A stretch of 64,000 nt of DNA from JAUSIK01 sp964362915. Lineage in GTDB: Archaea; Nanobdellota; Nanobdellia; Pacearchaeales; GW2011-AR1. Below the pieces are notes generated by a model, which was not told the DNA's origin, ran no database searches, and worked only from the letters and a program-made list of their open reading frames with translations. The stretch covers positions 1 through 64,000 of the forward strand of contig CAYIGH010000001.1 of NCBI GenBank assembly GCA_964362915.1, written 5' to 3'. A program made the position numbers and the translations under genes. Of this stretch, positions 49,356 to 57,231 are shown in pieces; positions within the stretch are counted from its first letter, which is position 1, and each line of letters begins with the position of its first letter.

Positions 49356-49537
49356 GCTATTTAAACTGAATTGAATGGAGAAAACTTATTTGATTTAAAA
49401 AGCTTTCTATTATTTTAAACTAGTTGAATGAAAAACACTCTTAGGACAGTTATTTATTTATAAAGGTTGTGGTGTTACTATAACTTACAACAAGTTAATC
49501 TTTCTCTATAATATTTATTTTCCATCTTTAAATTTAG

Positions 49538-49562
49538 ATATGGGTTATTTTAAAACCTATAT
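49538..49562. promoter_or_regulatory. 25-base near-palindrome, copy 1
   Basis: ATATGGGTT-N7-AACCTATAT. It lies upstream of the S-layer promoter (about 70 bases from its TATA box) and of the regulator promoter. Identical to the copy at 49612. Confidence 0.62.
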
Positions 49563-49611
49563 TATAGATTAATTTATTATAGAAAACTATTTATATAGCG
49601 GTTCTCTATCA

Positions 49612-49636
49612 ATATGGGTTATTTTAAAACCTATAT
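49612..49636. promoter_or_regulatory. 25-base near-palindrome, copy 2 (probable autoregulatory operator)
   Basis: Same sequence as 49538-49562. It covers the expected transcription start of the winged-helix gene (TATA box TTTATATAG at about 49588-49597; ATG at 49642), an ideal site for autorepression. Confidence 0.66.
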
Positions 49637-49641
49637 TAAAG

Positions 49642-50001
49642 ATGGCGCACAAATCAAAGACAAGGGAAATAACTATCGTCGAGAATGAAGGCGCTTTTAG
49701 TTTATTTTTCAAAAAATTCTCTGGAGAAAAAAAGGAATATGATTTTGAAGGTATTTCTGCTTTAAGAAGATTATTGTCAAATGAAAAAGCTCGATTGCTT
49801 CATACTATTAAGACTGAAAAACCTTTGTCTATTTATGAATTGGCTAAAATTTTGAATAGGGATATAAAAGCGGTAAAAAAAGATATAAAACTTATGGAAA
49901 GATTTGGATTTATTGATTTAATTTATGAAAAAAAAGGCAAAAGAGAAAGACTTAGGCCCATAATTGTGGTTGATTCTATTTACATTAATCTAAAGATTTA
50001 A
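49642..50001 (+). CDS. Winged-helix transcription regulator
   Basis: 119 residues. A short strand-rich start (REITIVENEGAFSLFF) then a helix-turn-helix (LSIYELAKILNRDIKAVKKDIKLMERFG) and wing (LIYEKKGKRERLRPIIVV), like the archaeal HVO_A0114-type regulators often paired with toxins. Two operator-like palindromes precede it and the S-layer gene is divergent, so control of both is likely. Confidence 0.82.
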   Translation: MAHKSKTREITIVENEGAFSLFFKKFSGEKKEYDFEGISALRRLLSNEKARLLHTIKTEKPLSIYELAKILNRDIKAVKKDIKLMERFGFIDLIYEKKGKRERLRPIIVVDSIYINLKI

Positions 50002-50007
50002 TTATAT

Positions 50008-50517
50008 TTATCCATAGCAAAGCTTTAATGTGGCAGAGATAGTTCCTGGATAGGCAGGTATTAATATTTCAGCTCCTCTTGCTGAATAAGAGCAATCGCC
50101 TTGATATATAATTATTATTTCTTTTGATATTGTATTTGTTGAATATATTGATTTAAATTCATATCCTTTGATATTAGCTTGCTCATTTACAAGAAAGCTC
50201 TTAGTTATAACATTGTTAAATGTCTTGTTTAATACTATGCATGGGTCTTCTCCTGAGATACACAAAGAAAGTCCGTTATTGCATTCTTTAATAAGTTCGT
50301 TTAATTTTAGATAGTTCGGTTCATAGGAAATAGAGCAGGAAGTTGTTAATTCCATTGCACTTTCTAAAAATTGATGAATGTCTTTACTTTCTTGCACTAA
50401 TGTATTATTGCCTCTGATTGAAAATCCCAGTATAATTGCTCCTACAATAGCAATTATTACTACTATAAAAACGAATCCTACCATTTCTTCTTGGGCTTTT
50501 TTAAATTTTATTTTCAT
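50008..50517 (-). CDS. Pilin-like protein (operon gene 4)
   Basis: 169 residues. FKKAQEEMVGFVFIVVII: basic pair, then KA|Q, then a hydrophobic helix (about 12-32), the class III signal layout. Four to six Cys in the outer domain (CSISYEPN, ECNNGLSLC, EDPCIVL, GDCSYS). Last gene of the four-gene pilin-like operon; ATGA overlap with the gene before. Confidence 0.72.
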   Translation of the reverse strand: MKIKFKKAQEEMVGFVFIVVIIAIVGAIILGFSIRGNNTLVQESKDIHQFLESAMELTTSCSISYEPNYLKLNELIKECNNGLSLCISGEDPCIVLNKTFNNVITKSFLVNEQANIKGYEFKSIYSTNTISKEIIIIYQGDCSYSARGAEILIPAYPGTISATLKLCYG

Positions 50518-51041
50518 TTATCTATATTTTTGCCTGAGGCATAAATTCTGCCTAGTTCGCACTTTGTATATCCTCCCTTTTCTCTAGTCCAATAACAAAT
50601 AGTAACAAAGGCACTCTTAGGAGAACCTATTTCTTCATTTTTAATTAAGGTTATTGTTTTACAATTTGGATAATTTGCTTTATCACATTCGTTTTTTTCT
50701 TCTGAATAAACATTTTCTATTTGAAGGAAATCTAGATTCCAAAACTCGTCATATGATCTTCTCTCTTTTAATGAGAATGCTTTGTCTAAATCTATGCAAT
50801 TAGAACATGTATGTGTTGTTAATACAAATTCAGGGGTTGATGCTAGTTTTCGTACAGCCTCTAAAGCTTCTTCATCCTGCAAAGAAGAGGCTGTTTTTCT
50901 AATGTTCGATAAACTTATAGAAAAATAGAATAAAGCAACTATGGCTAAAAATATAATTAAAGCAACTAAAACAAACGCCATCTGCTGTATTTTAAGCTGG
51001 GCTTTTTTATTATTAAAATAGCTTACATGAAAGTGCTTCAT
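50514..51041 (-). CDS. Pilin-like protein (operon gene 3)
   Basis: 175 residues. NNKKAQLKIQQMAFVLVAL is a class III-like signal; the membrane helix covers about 20-43. The outer domain has CSNCIDLD, CDKANYPNC, CYWTREKGGYTKC. Overlaps gene 2 by 29 bases and gene 4 by 4. Confidence 0.72.
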   Translation of the reverse strand: MKHFHVSYFNNKKAQLKIQQMAFVLVALIIFLAIVALFYFSISLSNIRKTASSLQDEEALEAVRKLASTPEFVLTTHTCSNCIDLDKAFSLKERRSYDEFWNLDFLQIENVYSEEKNECDKANYPNCKTITLIKNEEIGSPKSAFVTICYWTREKGGYTKCELGRIYASGKNIDK

Positions 51042-51969
51042 TTTTCCTCCTTATTATTTCAGCATCAAAAAACAATTCTCTTAAATCTAACGAGCTATTA
51101 AAAGCAAATAGTTTATTTGTATATGATGATAAATCTACTTCTAAATTAGAAGCACAACCTTTGGAATTTAATAATAAACTCTTCGAATAATAGAGTAAGC
51201 TTAATTCTGATGTTCTTTTCATTAATCTTTTTAGATGGCACTCATAAACTTCTGGAGAGGAAAAGATTGCAGCATATAAAAGAGCAGATGTTTCGAAGTA
51301 AACTCTATCTGCGAACTTCTTTTTTAGACTTCCTTTTATATTTCCGCTAGAATCAAGAGAAATATCAATATCGCAGCCAGAAGTTGTAAAACAAACCTTT
51401 TTTGCTTCTTTTTTGCATTCAGAAGCTGAAGAAGTTATATTTATGCTTATTCCTAAGTCTAATATTTCATCTTCTATCTCTCTTGGGGGATTAACAAAGC
51501 AGAAATTTTCATCAGATGGCCATAAATATATTAAATCAGCTATTTTAAATGGCATATTGAATGGTTTAGCAAAAACAAAATATTCCTTTCCTTCTATTAC
51601 ATCTTGGGAGAAGATATATTTATTATTAAATGTAGAAGGAAAACCTGGCTTGCCCCATTCATCATTTAATAGTTTGGTAGCGAGACTTATTTTTTGCGTT
51701 CCGAAAGTTCCCTGAGAGGATTTACATTCATTATAGATGCGCGTTTCTTCTGGAATTGAAATTTTTGTTATCTTGCCTGTTTCTAAATTCGTTTCTATTG
51801 GTGTTAATATTATGCCCAGTTGTTTTCCAAGTACTGTATCTTGCTTTGTTTTTTCTGTCTTTATAAATTCTGTTGAGGCATATACTGCTAAAAATATAAT
51901 TACTGCTCCTACTATTATTGCAAAAATCCAAGAAAAACTAAACTCAAGGGCTTTTTTGTTGAATATCAT
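51013..51969 (-). CDS. Pilin-like protein, large (operon gene 2)
   Basis: 318 residues. MIFNKKALEFSFSWIFAII: KKA|LE motif then helix (about 11-31). A long outer domain with several Cys (YNECKSSQG, CFVNPPRE, CKKEAKKVC, GCDIDIS, CASNLEV). Function unknown; a tip or assembly subunit of a pilus is possible. Confidence 0.7.
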   Translation of the reverse strand: MIFNKKALEFSFSWIFAIIVGAVIIFLAVYASTEFIKTEKTKQDTVLGKQLGIILTPIETNLETGKITKISIPEETRIYNECKSSQGTFGTQKISLATKLLNDEWGKPGFPSTFNNKYIFSQDVIEGKEYFVFAKPFNMPFKIADLIYLWPSDENFCFVNPPREIEDEILDLGISINITSSASECKKEAKKVCFTTSGCDIDISLDSSGNIKGSLKKKFADRVYFETSALLYAAIFSSPEVYECHLKRLMKRTSELSLLYYSKSLLLNSKGCASNLEVDLSSYTNKLFAFNSSLDLRELFFDAEIIRRKNEALSCKLF

Positions 51970-51970
51970 T

Positions 51971-52459
51971 TTATCTGCTTAGAGTAACAAGTGCCTCAAA
52001 TTGATCTCTTTTTGTCTTTAGTTCTATTCTATTCTCTCTAACTGGAATGCAAAAAAATTCATTAGTCTTTACATGCTCTAATTTTATTGAGGATAGCGAG
52101 GAATCGCAGGCCTTTTGAGGCGGATAGAGAAAAACATTTCCATTGCTATTTATAAATGCTTTTTTTATATTATTATATTCTTGAGGGGCCTGAGCTATAT
52201 TGCCGAAACATACTAACTCAATTCCTGAAGGGATTGTTGCAGGATATTTTTCATTGGGAAAGATGTCCTGATGAATTGTTGACTGCCATGCTTCTTCTAT
52301 GTATTCTTCTAAATCATTATAGAAAAGGCTGATTTCTGTGCATTTACTAAGTGAAATAAAGCTTCTAATTACATAGAAAGCAATTCCGACTATAGCAATT
52401 ATAACGATTATTGAAAAAATCATACTAAAAGATATGCTAAACTGGCCTCTTTTTTGCAT
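51971..52459 (-). CDS. Pilin-like protein (operon gene 1)
   Basis: 162 residues. MQKRGQFSISFSMIFSIIV: KRG|QF motif then helix (about 10-32). Outer domain with Cys at CTEISLF, ELVCFG, KACDSS, EFFCIP. First gene of the operon (1 base before gene 2). No pilus ATPase or platform protein is in the window. Confidence 0.72.
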   Translation of the reverse strand: MQKRGQFSISFSMIFSIIVIIAIVGIAFYVIRSFISLSKCTEISLFYNDLEEYIEEAWQSTIHQDIFPNEKYPATIPSGIELVCFGNIAQAPQEYNNIKKAFINSNGNVFLYPPQKACDSSLSSIKLEHVKTNEFFCIPVRENRIELKTKRDQFEALVTLSR

Positions 52460-52672
52460 GTTGGAAGAAGGCTGATAGGATAATTAAAGGTTTCGTGGGA
52501 AACATCAATCCTGGAATTAAGACAGCAATATGAACTGAATATCTAAGGATCTTCTTAGTTTAGGTTATGGGTGGAAAATTGAGCTATTTTAATAGACTAT
52601 TTTGATACAACTAATTTAGAGGATTATGTAAGGAGAGAATTTACTAGTTAGATTACTGAATTAGTTGTTAAT

Positions 52673-52948
52673 TTACATTGAAAGGCCTTTCAATGTTCCT
52701 GAAACTTTTAGGATTTTTATATTTGAATTTGATAGTTCTATTGCTGCTTTAATATTATCTAATTCTTTTCTATTTATTGAGAGTATTACTTTATTAGATT
52801 TGTTTTTAATAAACATTGGTGATGCCTTGGCCCAACCCAATATGCCAATATAATCAAGAATTATTTTTTCTATTTTATCTTTAGAGTCTGCTTTAATTAA
52901 TAGATAGCGTTTTTTTATTCTTGCGGAAGGTTTTAATTTCAGTTTCAT
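52673..52948 (-). CDS. rnp2: Ribonuclease P protein component 2 (Pop5)
   Basis: 91 residues. KPSARIKKRYLLIKAD, LDYIGILGWAKASPMFI, SNIKILKVSGTLKGL match archaeal Pop5/Rnp2, which pairs with Rpp30 on RNase P RNA. Close to the HtrA-like gene upstream (1 base), same strand. Confidence 0.88.
   Translation of the reverse strand: MKLKLKPSARIKKRYLLIKADSKDKIEKIILDYIGILGWAKASPMFIKNKSNKVILSINRKELDNIKAAIELSNSNIKILKVSGTLKGLSM
52675..52696. terminator. 22-bp perfect palindrome at the end of the Pop5 gene
   Basis: ACATTGAAAGG followed at once by its reverse complement, overlapping the last seven codons of rnp2. It could act as a 3'-end hairpin or a binding site; the coding constraint makes chance less likely. 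Confidence 0.4.
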
Positions 52949-52949
52949 C

Positions 52950-53804
52950 TTATTCTATTATTTTTTTGCCTGCGATTGCATTAATTGACTCTCTTATAGA
53001 ATTGCTTTCTAATGCAAATCCAAGACTTTCTGCATCACCAATTTTAAAGTTGTTGATTCCTACTACCTCTCCTTGGGTATCTATTAGTGGGCCTCCTGAA
53101 TTTCCTGGATTTAGGGAAACATCAGTTTGCACATATTCTTCCAATCCGTTTGGGCCTTCTCTATCAAGGCCCGAAATTATTCCTTCTGTAACTGTAAAAG
53201 ATAATCCTAATGGATTGCCTATGGCAATTACCTTTCTTCCGACTTGGAGCGTATCTGAATCAGCTAGTTTCAGATAATCATATTGGTCTTCTATCTTTAA
53301 TAAAGCTAAATCTCTCAACTTATCCACGCCTATTATTATTGCTTGAATTGGCTGTTTGTCATATGTTAGAATACGCACATTCTCTCTCCCTTGCACTACA
53401 TGGTAATTTGTTACTATATAGCCATCTTGATTAACAAAGAATCCTGAACCAACTGAATTCTCTGTCATAACTGCCACAACGTTTTTAACAGATTTTTCAA
53501 TAACTGCTGAAAAATCTTCTTTTGTTATTCTGAGAAGACTTATCTCTTCTTGAAAACTTTTTTGCTGTGCTGCCTGTTTTGTAATTGCTAGAGAAAGGTC
53601 ATTAAAATTTTGCTGATTTATTTCATTGTAATCATCTATCAGACCTGTAAAATGTTCTGAAAGGCCTTCTTTTACATTATTTACCTCTACGTCTATTTTT
53701 GAGTTTAATCTAGAAAATTGAATTGAAATAAAGACAAATGAAATTAGCTGAAAAATTAGAAGGAATAAAACTAACACATATAATATATTTGCATGCCTCT
53801 CCAT
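52950..53804 (-). CDS. HtrA/DegP-like serine protease, membrane anchored, without PDZ
   Basis: 284 residues. N-terminal membrane helix (about 8-28), coiled coil (35-100), trypsin-like domain with H135 (VTNYHVV), D165 (KLRDLALLK) and S236 (NPGNSGGPL), oxyanion loop intact. The PDZ domains of typical DegP are absent. Probably quality control outside the membrane. Confidence 0.92.
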   Translation of the reverse strand: MERHANILYVLVLFLLIFQLISFVFISIQFSRLNSKIDVEVNNVKEGLSEHFTGLIDDYNEINQQNFNDLSLAITKQAAQQKSFQEEISLLRITKEDFSAVIEKSVKNVVAVMTENSVGSGFFVNQDGYIVTNYHVVQGRENVRILTYDKQPIQAIIIGVDKLRDLALLKIEDQYDYLKLADSDTLQVGRKVIAIGNPLGLSFTVTEGIISGLDREGPNGLEEYVQTDVSLNPGNSGGPLIDTQGEVVGINNFKIGDAESLGFALESNSIRESINAIAGKKIIE

Positions 53805-53955
53805 TTTAGTATATCAAAAGAGGAATATTTATAGTTTTTGAATTTGTGAGCTTTAGCTACTTTGATGAATGACGAAAAAGAGATTGGTTTAAATATATTG
53901 AGTAAGTTATAAATCTTAAACTTCCAATAGATTAAATTCGATTAAATTCCAGATC

Positions 53956-54222
53956 CTAACTTGTTCTACCTATAAAATCCTCGATTTCTTTTTTCTTTTT
54001 GACGTTTAAAGAAACTTCTAAACCATAATGAGTAGGTTTTGATATTAAGAATCCTTCTTTAAGTAAATCATTTATTACTTTCTTAACTTCTTTTTTAGTT
54101 CTTAAATGATCTGGGAGGCCTTTTCTTAGATTATGTATGCTTGTATGCTTATGCATCCAAATTCTATGTCTTACTAATTTTCTTAAGATGAACCTTTTTA
54201 TATCATCCTCTATATTATTCAT
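53956..54222 (-). CDS. Small winged-helix-like protein (paralogue of 8796-9038)
   Basis: 88 residues: RFILRKLVRHRIW, KHTSIHNLRKGLPDHL, EVKKVINDLLKEGFLISKPT, YGLEVSLN. Winged-helix layout. Divergent from the regulator gene at 54348, just as its paralogue is divergent from 8290-8616. Full-length reference for the shortened copy. Confidence 0.78.
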   Translation of the reverse strand: MNNIEDDIKRFILRKLVRHRIWMHKHTSIHNLRKGLPDHLRTKKEVKKVINDLLKEGFLISKPTHYGLEVSLNVKKKKEIEDFIGRTS

Positions 54223-54330
54223 GCAATATTAGAATGGAAGTAATATATATCTTTTTCTCTTTAGAACTCCATTTTGATAATTATTGAAGCATAAACCTAG
54301 CTTTATAAAATAGAAATGTTTATAAATTCG

Positions 54331-54342
54331 ATTTAGCTAAAT
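54331..54342. promoter_or_regulatory. Palindrome at the transcription start of the 54348 regulator
   Basis: ATTTAGCTAAAT, a perfect 12-bp palindrome between the TATA box (GTTTATAAATT, about 54318-54328) and the ATG. Probable autoregulatory operator. Confidence 0.5.
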
Positions 54343-54347
54343 AGTAT

Positions 54348-54704
54348 ATGGAAGGAAATGAGGAGCAAGAGTTTGAAGAAGAAACAAGAAGCATTTTTGT
54401 AGAATATTTTGGCAGTTCTCCTTATATAAAAATACTAGATTTTTTAATTCAAGGACAAGATTTTGATTATAGTATGACAGAAGTGGCCAGAGGAGCTAAA
54501 GTTGGATGGAGTTCATTTACTAAAATTTGGGATAAACTATTAGATAAAAAGATAATAGGACCAACAAGAAATATAGGAAACGCCAAACTATTCAAATTAA
54601 ACAAGGAAAATGAGTTTGTAAAAAAATTGATTAGATTTGACTGGGAATTAACAAAGGCAGAAACTGATAAATTAGAAAAAGAAGAAATTAAAGTCGAACA
54701 TTGA
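54348..54704 (+). CDS. Winged-helix DNA-binding protein (paralogue of 8290-8616)
   Basis: 118 residues. ILDFLIQGQDFDYSMTEVA, VGWSSFTKIWDKLL and the wing GNAKLFKLNKENEF match the 8290 product throughout. Acidic start and end. Second copy of the divergent two-gene module. Confidence 0.82.
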   Translation: MEGNEEQEFEEETRSIFVEYFGSSPYIKILDFLIQGQDFDYSMTEVARGAKVGWSSFTKIWDKLLDKKIIGPTRNIGNAKLFKLNKENEFVKKLIRFDWELTKAETDKLEKEEIKVEH

Positions 54705-54881
54705 TTTTCAGTGGTTACTACTTTGCTAAATAACAAAATTGGGAAAATTTAAACTATAAAAATTTTTAACAAGGTCTTTCTATAATGTCTCGCAATAATT
54801 TCTTAGTATCACTGGAACAGCATTAATTCCTAAAAGAATAATCTCAAAAACCTATTTAAACCTTTATTTCTTTTATAGAAT

Positions 54882-56216
54882 ATGAAGATTCATACAATAG
54901 GGGGATATAGTGAGGTGGGGAAAAATATGACTGCTTTAGAGATTAATGATGATGTTATTGTTTTTGATTCTGGTCTTTTTTTGCCTGCTATTGTTGGAGT
55001 TGCTGAAAGAGAAAGAATTCCTACAGAAAAAGGAATGAGAAATTTAGGTGCTTTACCTGATGACCTATATTTGGAAAGAAAAGGACTTAGAGATAAAGTA
55101 AGGGCTTTATTGATTTCTCATGCACATTTAGATCATGTTGGAGCATTGCAATATAATGCCTATAGGTATAAGGCTGAGATAATCGGAACGCCGTTTACAA
55201 TGGAGGTTTTGAAGATTTTAGCGATAGATTCTGAGATGCAGCTAAGAAATAAAATAGTAAGAGTAGAACCTAATTCTCATTATGTTATTAAAGGAAGAAA
55301 TAGAAATTATAAGGCTGAATTTATCAATATGACTCATTCTACAATACAAAGTGCAATTATTGCAGTTCATACTCCTGAGGGAATAGTTTTATATGCTAAT
55401 GATTATAAATTAGATAATTCTCCGGTTTTGGGAGATAAACCGAATTATAAGCGCTTAAAAGAATTGTCGAGAATTGGAATTAAAGTATTAATTGTTGATT
55501 GTTTATATGCGCAGGACGATAGAAAGACACCAAGTGAAAAGATAGCCAGAGGATTATTAGAAGATGTTCTCTTTGGAACAGACAATAGAAAAGCCGGTAT
55601 AATAGTGACCACTTTTTCATCACATATAGCAAGATTAAAGTCAATAACTGAATTTGGCAGGAGACTTGGAAGGGAGGTTATTTTTTTAGGGAGGAGCCTT
55701 AATAAATATGTAACTGCTGCAAATAATATAGGAAAATTGCCATTTATGAAAGATATTAAATTATTTACTTATAGAAAACAGCTAGATAAGGTTTTGAAAA
55801 GAATAAATAACAATAAGAGAAAATATCTTGTTGTGTGCACTGGGCATCAAGGAGAGCCCGGCTCTATTCTTGATAGAATTTCTCAAGGGCAATTAAATTT
55901 AAAACTTTCAGAAGAGGATCATGTAATATTCTCTTCTAAGACAATTCCTACTCCTATAAATGAGCTGAACAAAGAACAACTGGAGAAAAAACTAAGAAAA
56001 TATAAAGTAAGGATATTTGATAATGTGCATTGTAGCGGGCATGGAGGGCGCGAGGATTTGCGGGATTTAATTAGATTAACAAATCCAAAACATATTATAC
56101 CCTCACATGGGGATTTAAAAAAAACCACTGCAGGAGCAAGATTAGCAGAAGAAATGGGATATAAATTAAATCAAACTGTTCATTTGGCACAAAATGGACA
56201 GGTCATAGAATTGTAA
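54882..56216 (+). CDS. Archaeal RNase J (beta-CASP metallo-beta-lactamase)
   Basis: 444 residues, the archaeal RNase J length. Motif 2 SHAHLDHVGA (H80, H82, D84, H85), motif 3 THSTIQSAI, motif 4 YANDYKLD, beta-CASP part (ITEFGRRLGREVIFLGRS, VVCTGHQGEPGS) and C-terminal HCSGHGGREDL with IPSHGD. A 5'-3' exoribonuclease for mRNA decay and rRNA processing. TATA box near 54853-54862. Confidence 0.94.
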   Translation: MKIHTIGGYSEVGKNMTALEINDDVIVFDSGLFLPAIVGVAERERIPTEKGMRNLGALPDDLYLERKGLRDKVRALLISHAHLDHVGALQYNAYRYKAEIIGTPFTMEVLKILAIDSEMQLRNKIVRVEPNSHYVIKGRNRNYKAEFINMTHSTIQSAIIAVHTPEGIVLYANDYKLDNSPVLGDKPNYKRLKELSRIGIKVLIVDCLYAQDDRKTPSEKIARGLLEDVLFGTDNRKAGIIVTTFSSHIARLKSITEFGRRLGREVIFLGRSLNKYVTAANNIGKLPFMKDIKLFTYRKQLDKVLKRINNNKRKYLVVCTGHQGEPGSILDRISQGQLNLKLSEEDHVIFSSKTIPTPINELNKEQLEKKLRKYKVRIFDNVHCSGHGGREDLRDLIRLTNPKHIIPSHGDLKKTTAGARLAEEMGYKLNQTVHLAQNGQVIEL

Positions 56217-56227
56217 TAAGAATTTAG

Positions 56228-57103
56228 TTATTTTTTGCCTAAGAAAAGTGAATTGAGCGTATAAATTGGATCAGAAAGATCAATCCTTTCATCAATATTA
56301 GCATCGGCTGCTTCGATGCACATAGGTCTAGGGCCACCCAAAAAAAGCCAATTTAAAGTAAAAGAAACATCTGAGATATTAATTTTTTCATCTGAATTTG
56401 AATCTCCTCTTATAAAATTTTCACATTCCCCAGCTCTATCATAAGATACAAGGAAATTATTAAAATAAGTAATAGAAGAAAAATTTTCGATTGTGCTATC
56501 ATACACGCCAAGTCCAATTCTTCCTTCAATAACTGATGGTAAATAAATATTTAATAATCTTGTTTTTTCGCTATCTAATTCCCTCTCGTTAATAGAAAAA
56601 TGCCAGCCTTGATTATCATAACATATTCCTAGTGTATTAATGCCATTTAAAATAATATTATTAGTTAAATCATTTGCATAAGTAAAACTATCTCTGGAAG
56701 ATTGTCTATTTAACCAATATTGTTGATTAGTTTCTGAATACCCGTTTACACCAAATTCAAAGTACGCCTCTCCAATATCTCCAAAAATTAAACTAATTCT
56801 ATCGCCTTGTATCCAATTAGATCTTCTAAAATCCACGCTGATACAGAGGTTCTCCATATTACTATAATTTCTATCTGTAAAGAGGAATCGTAAATAACCA
56901 GATTTTTCTTCAAAGTCTCTAGCTTCTAAATTGTCCGATGTAGTAACCCAATTCTCACTGGGCATTGCAATATACTCTCTATTAATTTTACCTTCAAAAC
57001 TTTCTTTCCATGTTGCCCTTTCTTGTGCTTCAGATGTAGGATACACAAAATTTGATAATCCAAATCCGGCTATCGCTACTAAATTTCTTAATGATTTTCT
57101 CAT
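56228..57103 (-). CDS. Exported protein with C-terminal dockerin
   Basis: 291 residues. Signal peptide (about 5-26), a beta-sandwich domain like concanavalin/LamG or DUF1080 (about 30-215; LEARDFEEKSGYLRFLF, LGICYDNQGWHFSI), then a type I dockerin pair: DSNSDEKINISDVSFTLNWLF and DANIDERIDLSDPIYTLNSL. Base composition is native (low GC), unlike the dockerin at 4556-5200. No cohesin is visible in the window. Confidence 0.82.
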   Translation of the reverse strand: MRKSLRNLVAIAGFGLSNFVYPTSEAQERATWKESFEGKINREYIAMPSENWVTTSDNLEARDFEEKSGYLRFLFTDRNYSNMENLCISVDFRRSNWIQGDRISLIFGDIGEAYFEFGVNGYSETNQQYWLNRQSSRDSFTYANDLTNNIILNGINTLGICYDNQGWHFSINERELDSEKTRLLNIYLPSVIEGRIGLGVYDSTIENFSSITYFNNFLVSYDRAGECENFIRGDSNSDEKINISDVSFTLNWLFLGGPRPMCIEAADANIDERIDLSDPIYTLNSLFLGKK

Positions 57104-57231
57104 AAAGATTTATATCTTATTAGATATATAAATTTTTATATTATGCAGTGTAAATCTTCAAAAAGGTATATATACTACTTTTTCTTCAAGAAATATACAA
57201 GATGTTATAATAAGATGGGTGAAATTTTAAA

